Assembly (NCBI GenBank): GCA_964019415.1
Contig: OZ025890.1
Location: forward strand, 1,892,913-1,956,912
From: Ianthella basta
Lineage: Eukaryota > Porifera > Demospongiae > Verongiida > Ianthellidae
Length of the DNA: 64,000 nt
Reading direction: 5' to 3'
Shown here in pieces: positions 59,411 through 64,000 of the stretch. The notes below the pieces were generated by a model. The model saw nothing but the letters and a program-made list of their open reading frames with translations, made no database searches and was not told the DNA's origin. A program made the translations under genes and the position numbers. How positions within the stretch are numbered: the first letter of the stretch is position 1; each line of letters begins with the position of its first letter.

Positions 59411-59471
59411 CATAAAGGGCCTTCAAGAAATGCAAGTTCTTGCATTTCTTGAAGGCTCTTTATGAGGGAAC
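59403..59471. repeat. Perfect-stem inverted repeat at the 5' end of the second LINE
   Basis: CCCTCATAAAGGGCCTTCAA plus GAAATGCAAG is followed at once by TTCTTGCATTTCTTGAAGGC plus TCTTTATGAGGG: 30-bp arms with one mismatch and almost no loop. The right arm is coding sequence of the reverse transcriptase, so the left arm is an inverted copy of the element's own start. Confidence 0.9.
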
Positions 59472-61068
59472 CACTTGCCGTGTCAGAGTAGGAGGTGAAC
59501 AGAGTGAGGAGTTTCAGGTCAATGCTGGTCTTCGTCAGGGCTGTGTCGTCCTCTCTCCTTTGTTATTCTCCCTTTACATAAATGCATGGAGTAGTGTCCA
59601 GACTGAGGGAAGATAGCTGTGGTGTGGAGTGTGGTGGTGACACCATACCAGGTCTCCTCTTTACAGATGACACCACCTTGTTGGCCTCAGACAAAGAGGG
59701 ATTAAGAAAGAGTCTAGATGTACTTGTGCAGTAGTGTGAGGATTGGGGGATCAGGATTAATGCTGCCAAGTGTGGTATCATGCACATCAGAAAGAAGAAA
59801 GTGATGAGAAATGAGATAAGATACATGATTGATGGTGAGGAGATTTCAATGGTGAGCTGCTACAAGTACTTGGGGTGTGTGGTAGATGAGCACTTGGACC
59901 TTAAGGAGATGGTACAAGACAAAGTAGTGGCAGGGAAGAAGGCCTTGGGGGCTTGGTTTCAGCGGTGCGGAGTAGAAGTTGGAGATATATGCATTGGGAC
60001 ATTCAAGAAGCTGATGAGTTCGCTGGTGGAGTCCTCCATTCTGTATGGAGCTGAGATTTAGGGGTGCTCTCAGAATCTAGAAGTTGTGGACCAGATACAA
60101 CTGAGGGCATGTTGGATGTTCTTTGGTGTTGGAACCCTGCACCCTAGAGTGTCACTGTTATTAGAAATGGGGGATCTGCCAATGAATGGTGTGGTTGGCA
60201 AGAAGGCAATGCACCCTTATTTGGTTCAAAGTGCTGGCAAGCAAAGTGTATGAGGGGAGAATACTGAGGAAAGTGGCAGTGGAGGCAGTAAAATATGGCA
60301 AGGGCAGTTGGATGCAGAAGATGCTGAGTTGTTGTAGGGAATTTGGTTGGCAGGAGGTGGGTGCTGAGCAGGTACAGAACATGTCAGAGGCAGAGTTGAA
60401 AGAAATGCTGGAGAGTGTTGCATGGCGGAGAGTGAAGGCAGAATGGAGCAAGGATTTGCAGATGAAACCGAAGTTGTCGATATTGAGGAGGATTGTTGAG
60501 TGTGGTGAGGAGTCTTCTTGTGCAGATGTGAAGGCAAAGAGGGAGAGGAGGGTTTTGCTGAAGCTAAGGGGAGGCACAGCGGCTTTTGAGTGAAGACAGG
60601 CAGGTGGCAGGGAGTGAAGAGAGAGGATAGGCTGTGCAAGGAGTGTAACAGAAATGAAGTGGAAGATGCGACGCATTGGCTTCTGAGATGTCCAGCATGG
60701 AACAGCCATCGACAGCCATTGTTGCCTGAAGTCCAATCACACACAGAAGGCACAGCTCACCTATTGTCCCTTGCTTGTACGAACTACAGCATTTTGTCCA
60801 CTATTATGTCAATGTGTTATGCTCAGTTTGGCAAGTTCTAATTAAGACTCTATGTGTTGTTCTCATCTCTTTCCCCCCTCCTGTTGTAGTCACAATGACA
60901 CAATACTTTTTCCTGTTAGCTATGGCACAGATATCCTGATTTACTCATTATCTAACTATCTACATGATGTTTCTTATGTTTGTGTGTGCTACATTGGACC
61001 ACAGTGAGTCCTAGTGCCACCATGTGGCATGGTGCCCGTTAATACTAATTGAATTGAATTGAATTGAA
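59432..61068 (+). mobile_element. 5'-truncated, decayed non-LTR retrotransposon
   Basis: It begins inside the reverse transcriptase (GLRQGCVV motif B near 59527-59553), then an LFTDDTTLLA form of the FADD box, INAAKCGIMHIRKKK, YKYLGCVVDEHLDL (59860-59900) and a tail with CKECNRNEVEDATHWLLRCP (about 60634-60695), a known C-terminal pattern of some LINEs. Several stops and frame changes break it. It ends in an ATTGA repeat (about 61043-61068), a typical LINE 3' tail. It sits inside duplication copy 1, whose remaining right part continues after 61070. Confidence 0.88.
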
Positions 61069-61069
61069 T

Positions 61070-62545
61070 ATATATCAACTTCGATGCACATTAACATGCA
61101 GCCACACCTAGTTGGCCAGCACTGAATTAATGCAATTGGTGAGCAGCTTTTCAATTACTGTGTTATTACCGTTCATGCCTGGGGATCAGGCGAGGGAACA
61201 GCTAGGTTACTGAGGTAAAAGAATGGATCAGCTGCATAAGTTAGAAAATAGCTAGTTATTTTCAGGTATAGCAGATCCCTCTTTATACATATTACCACGG
61301 CATATCGATCACGGAGATTCAGCGGGGGGGCTGTACTTCGTTGGTTTGGGCACTTAGCTACGAGCTTAAACTTAATTAAACATTAAGACTTAACTAGGCT
61401 TTCTTCACTAAAATCTTAATCACGAACTCACAATAACTAAGTAGCTATGGCCATGGGCTGAGGAACTCCAGCGAGACGAGTCCGGTTCTGTTAGTAGGTC
61501 GTTGTCCCAGGAAGGTGATCGTGACTCAGCTTATCACACGGTTTATCAACTTTTCCCATTCTAGGAAACCCACAATTCATGGGATCACACCCTCCAGCAG
61601 CTGCTGGCCGACGTGATTACAGGGATTACCCCTCCACGTGTGTACGTGTGCTCAGAGAAGGGGGCCAAATTGGATCATGTCTCGTTGTACTCTGCACCAC
61701 TATCACGGGCGATACGTCCGAGGGCTAGGAAAGAAGCTTGTCACAATCTGAGGAGAATGTCGCTCAGAGGCTGCTTTTACTGCAAGATGTAGCCACTCGG
61801 ACTCCCCTATTCCGTAGCTAGGCTGTCAGAAGTAGGACTTGCTTCTTGCTCCGTATTGTGACCCGCGTGTGAAGTTAGGAGTGTTTGTTGCTGTGGCTAC
61901 GTCATGTTGGAGCCTTTTGTAGCTATGTATCTTTCCGCGTTTGTGTGTTTTGTGTGGATTGTGTGTGTGCATGTCACCATACGTACGTGTGTGTGATGAG
62001 GGCTGTGTGCACTTGTACAGCTTATTTGACTACTATTGGTGCTACCACATTCTATTTCATAGCTTAACAAACAGCTAGTGGAACAACAAAATGCTGATCC
62101 AAGTGACAGGCATGAGAATGGGACTGACACTAGCACCAGTGATTCACAGCAAGACAGTGTGTTATTAGCACTGAAGGAGATTCTGAAGATTGTTGAAGTT
62201 GTAGGCAATCTAGAAACTGCAGTGCTGGAGCATAAGAGGACACTAGGAAAGCTCCTGTGCATGAGTTTGTAAATTGTACATAATGTGAGATTGGTATCCA
62301 CGAATTGCAGTCTCAATTATATGTGCTTTTATCTACATAGAAGTTGCAAGCTTAGCTATATATAATTTTATATCATCAGTAAATCAGCTACATATTTTTA
62401 TACCGAGCACTCTCCTAATACATGATATAACAGTGTATTATAATGAATGTCATATGCATGTGCGGCAACTGTGCCATTTTCTACACCTAGCTGGCCAGTA
62501 CTAAATGCAATTAGTGAGTAGCCTGTCAAATTACTGTATTACTAC
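61070..62545 (+). repeat. Rest of copy 1 and duplicated segment copy 2
   Basis: About 61110-61170 (CACCTAGTTGGCCAGCACTG and on) matches 62495-62545, the end of copy 2. So copy 1 continues across the LINE insertion and copy 2 spans about 61250-62545. Copy 2 ends in the last codons of the farnesyl diphosphate synthase gene, so the duplicated unit includes that gene's extreme 3' end or abuts it. Confidence 0.72.
62050..62272 (+). pseudogene. Second copy of a RILP-like exon
   Basis: Much closer to the source exon at 35289-35474 than copy 1. The acceptor context TTTCATAGCTTAACAAACAG is kept, and the frame reads LVEQQNADPSDRHENGTD and then SDSQQDSVLLALKEILK. The 3' part diverges and meets a stop at 62270-62272 where the source has a donor. 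It could be an expressed novel exon only if a promoter and partner exons exist; none was found. Confidence 0.75.
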
Positions 62546-63705
62546 AAGTGCACTAGAGCTAGTTACTTCCCTAGAAACTCGTTCTAGTAACTCCAGGAAC
62601 ATTCTTCCAGGAAGGGGTTGAACTGTTGTTATCCTTTCAATGAGCTTCGCATGGCATGTCTCTTTATAGTCACAGTACGCCTCCACCAATTTTAGCTCCT
62701 TGTACATGTCCTTCACACGTTGCACACACTCAGGGTCCTTGCGACCGTAGTTTGTCTAAAAGTTTAAGCACAAAGATACTAAGTGCATCTGTATACAAAA
62801 TTGCCAGCTGGTGATGTCATCATCCACACTGTACATACAGTACATATGGGATCATATATCATGCACGTGACATGACTCATTGACACAGTAAATATAAAGT
62901 GGAATTTCATAGCTATTATTCCACACAGTCACTATAGTTTGACCTCTTCATGATCTGGCTGCTATGGACATGCTGGTGACCATACACACATTTGCAGATT
63001 GAGGTGCAGTACTAGTTTGATACTCGCTTTGTAATGTCCAGGGGATATGACTGCTTTAGTATAATTATATAATTATATTGATGGCTGCTAAATCAATATT
63101 AAATAACAACACAGGTGTATGCAGTGGAGCAGTGTGTATGTGTGTAGTACTAGTGTCGTGTGCCAGTTGTTCCTGCAGGTATGAAACTTGGGCGGGAGAT
63201 TACAGTATAACCACAAAGCTGCAGAGATGTCTGGAATGCACGACTAGTGCGGTAACCATACATATGTATAAATAAACATTAAGGTGCATTGTGGATACTA
63301 GGTGCTTTCATTTACTTGCATAATATTTACAAAACTTCTGAATCGATGAAGCCTGATTAAGGTAGGTGCTTTGAAATTATATCACATAGCTAGGCCTTTG
63401 TTGTAATTCTTATTAAATCGCATAAGTCACACATGATACATGTATATAGATTACCGAAAGTATTTTAATGTACTCACGGGGGGAGGGGGGGGGATCCAGA
63501 TGGCATTTAAAATAATATTATAGAATACATGTACACCATTTGTACATGAATACAGTATATACACACACACCTCAAGTATAGCCCTCTGTTGTGGCGTAGC
63601 TCTATCAAGTGCCTGCACCACAAGCCAGGTGCACTTGTTGTCTTCAATGTTGGTGCCAAACTTCCCTGTGACAGCTGGGTCACCAAAACAGTCTAGAAAG
63701 TCAAC
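62531..63705 (-). CDS. FDPS: Farnesyl diphosphate synthase, C-terminal two exons (5' part outside the window)
   Basis: Condenses isopentenyl diphosphate with dimethylallyl and geranyl diphosphate to farnesyl diphosphate in the mevalonate pathway. Exons 63571-63705 (45 codons) and 62531-62755 (75 codons with stop) join in phase 0. They align with the C-terminus of animal [46 protein letters not shown] | TNYGRKD, then [19 protein letters not shown] and a final helix. The second Asp-rich motif, normally DDxxD before CFGDP, here reads VDFLD if the acceptor is at 63706-63707, the only site that keeps frame. The C-terminus lacks the usual KRRK end and runs [12 protein letters not shown]. Upstream exons were not found between 63706 and 64000. 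Confidence 0.9.
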
Positions 63706-64000
63706 CTTCACACCATCAGGGCAAACACAGTAACATGCATGCAATCCTTAAGGCACTTGTCTTTAATATATTAGGTCAGACACATTGTGTAGCTGACCAC
63801 TGTTTTGTTCAGACTTGCAGTGCAATTAGTCTTGTGACCCAGCCCCTTATGCAGAGGTGGTCTGGTGCATTTGCTCAATACTTTGATACCACCTCTGGGG
63901 TGCTTGCCAAGATCTTGACAAGCGCCCCCCATTTCATGATGTGCATCGTGACAGCCTGTGTCTGTCACTTTCTTAGCTACATGTATAGACCTGTGATGTA
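63706..64000. other. Intron sequence of the FDPS gene to the right edge
   Basis: No frame here matches the preceding FPPS helices, so this is presumably intron. A 65-codon minus-strand frame (63771-63968) shows no recognisable protein. Confidence 0.5.

Overview
The window is animal (metazoan) nuclear DNA. It has intron-rich genes with GT-AG introns, animal-specific families (HAUS7, CCDC62, LHFPL, RILP-like, EGF/EMI matrix proteins), short intergenic gaps, many (GT)n tracts, non-LTR retrotransposons and foldback elements. A marine sponge or another early-branching invertebrate fits best (compact genes, frequent GCATGC and TAGCTAGC words), but the species is inference. Most genes were assembled by hand from exon pieces whose splice phases close in frame. 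Exon limits come from reading GT/AG sites, not from transcripts.

Layout. 1-3210 (-): 5' part of a DDX21/DDX50-type nucleolar RNA helicase, running off the left edge. 3456-4541 (+): intronless class I fructose-bisphosphate aldolase, head to head with it. 6206-16307 (+) and 20800-32873 (+): a tandem pair of secreted proteins here called A and B, with signal peptide, EMI-like module, 2-3 EGF modules, 6 calcium-binding EGF modules, then about 1,290 residues of unrecognised beta-rich sequence ending in an RKKR site. Copy B lost most of the EMI module and carries a 4-bp frameshift. 34655-37647 (-): RILP-like coiled-coil protein. 37841-38979 (+): LHFPL-family tetraspan, head to head with it. 39093-41919 (+): HAUS augmin subunit 7. 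42853-49709 (+): CCDC62-like coiled-coil protein whose last intron holds an antisense non-LTR retrotransposon (about 45.7-49.4 kb). 50147-57189 (-): a 2,242-residue protein joining an Asteroid/XPG-type PIN nuclease domain to a DExH helicase. 58.3-62.5 kb: two copies of a roughly 1-kb duplication derived from the RILP-like gene, the first broken by a second, decayed retrotransposon. 62531-63705 (-): the last two exons of farnesyl diphosphate synthase, whose 5' part lies beyond the right edge.

How they relate. HAUS7, CCDC62 and the RILP-like protein belong to centrosome, spindle or coiled-coil families and lie side by side; CCDC62 and RILPL1/2 also share human band 12q24.31, so old linkage is possible. 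Aldolase and farnesyl diphosphate synthase are ordinary metabolic genes. The most novel items are the PIN-DExH fusion and the paired EMI-EGF proteins with their uncharacterised C-terminal region.
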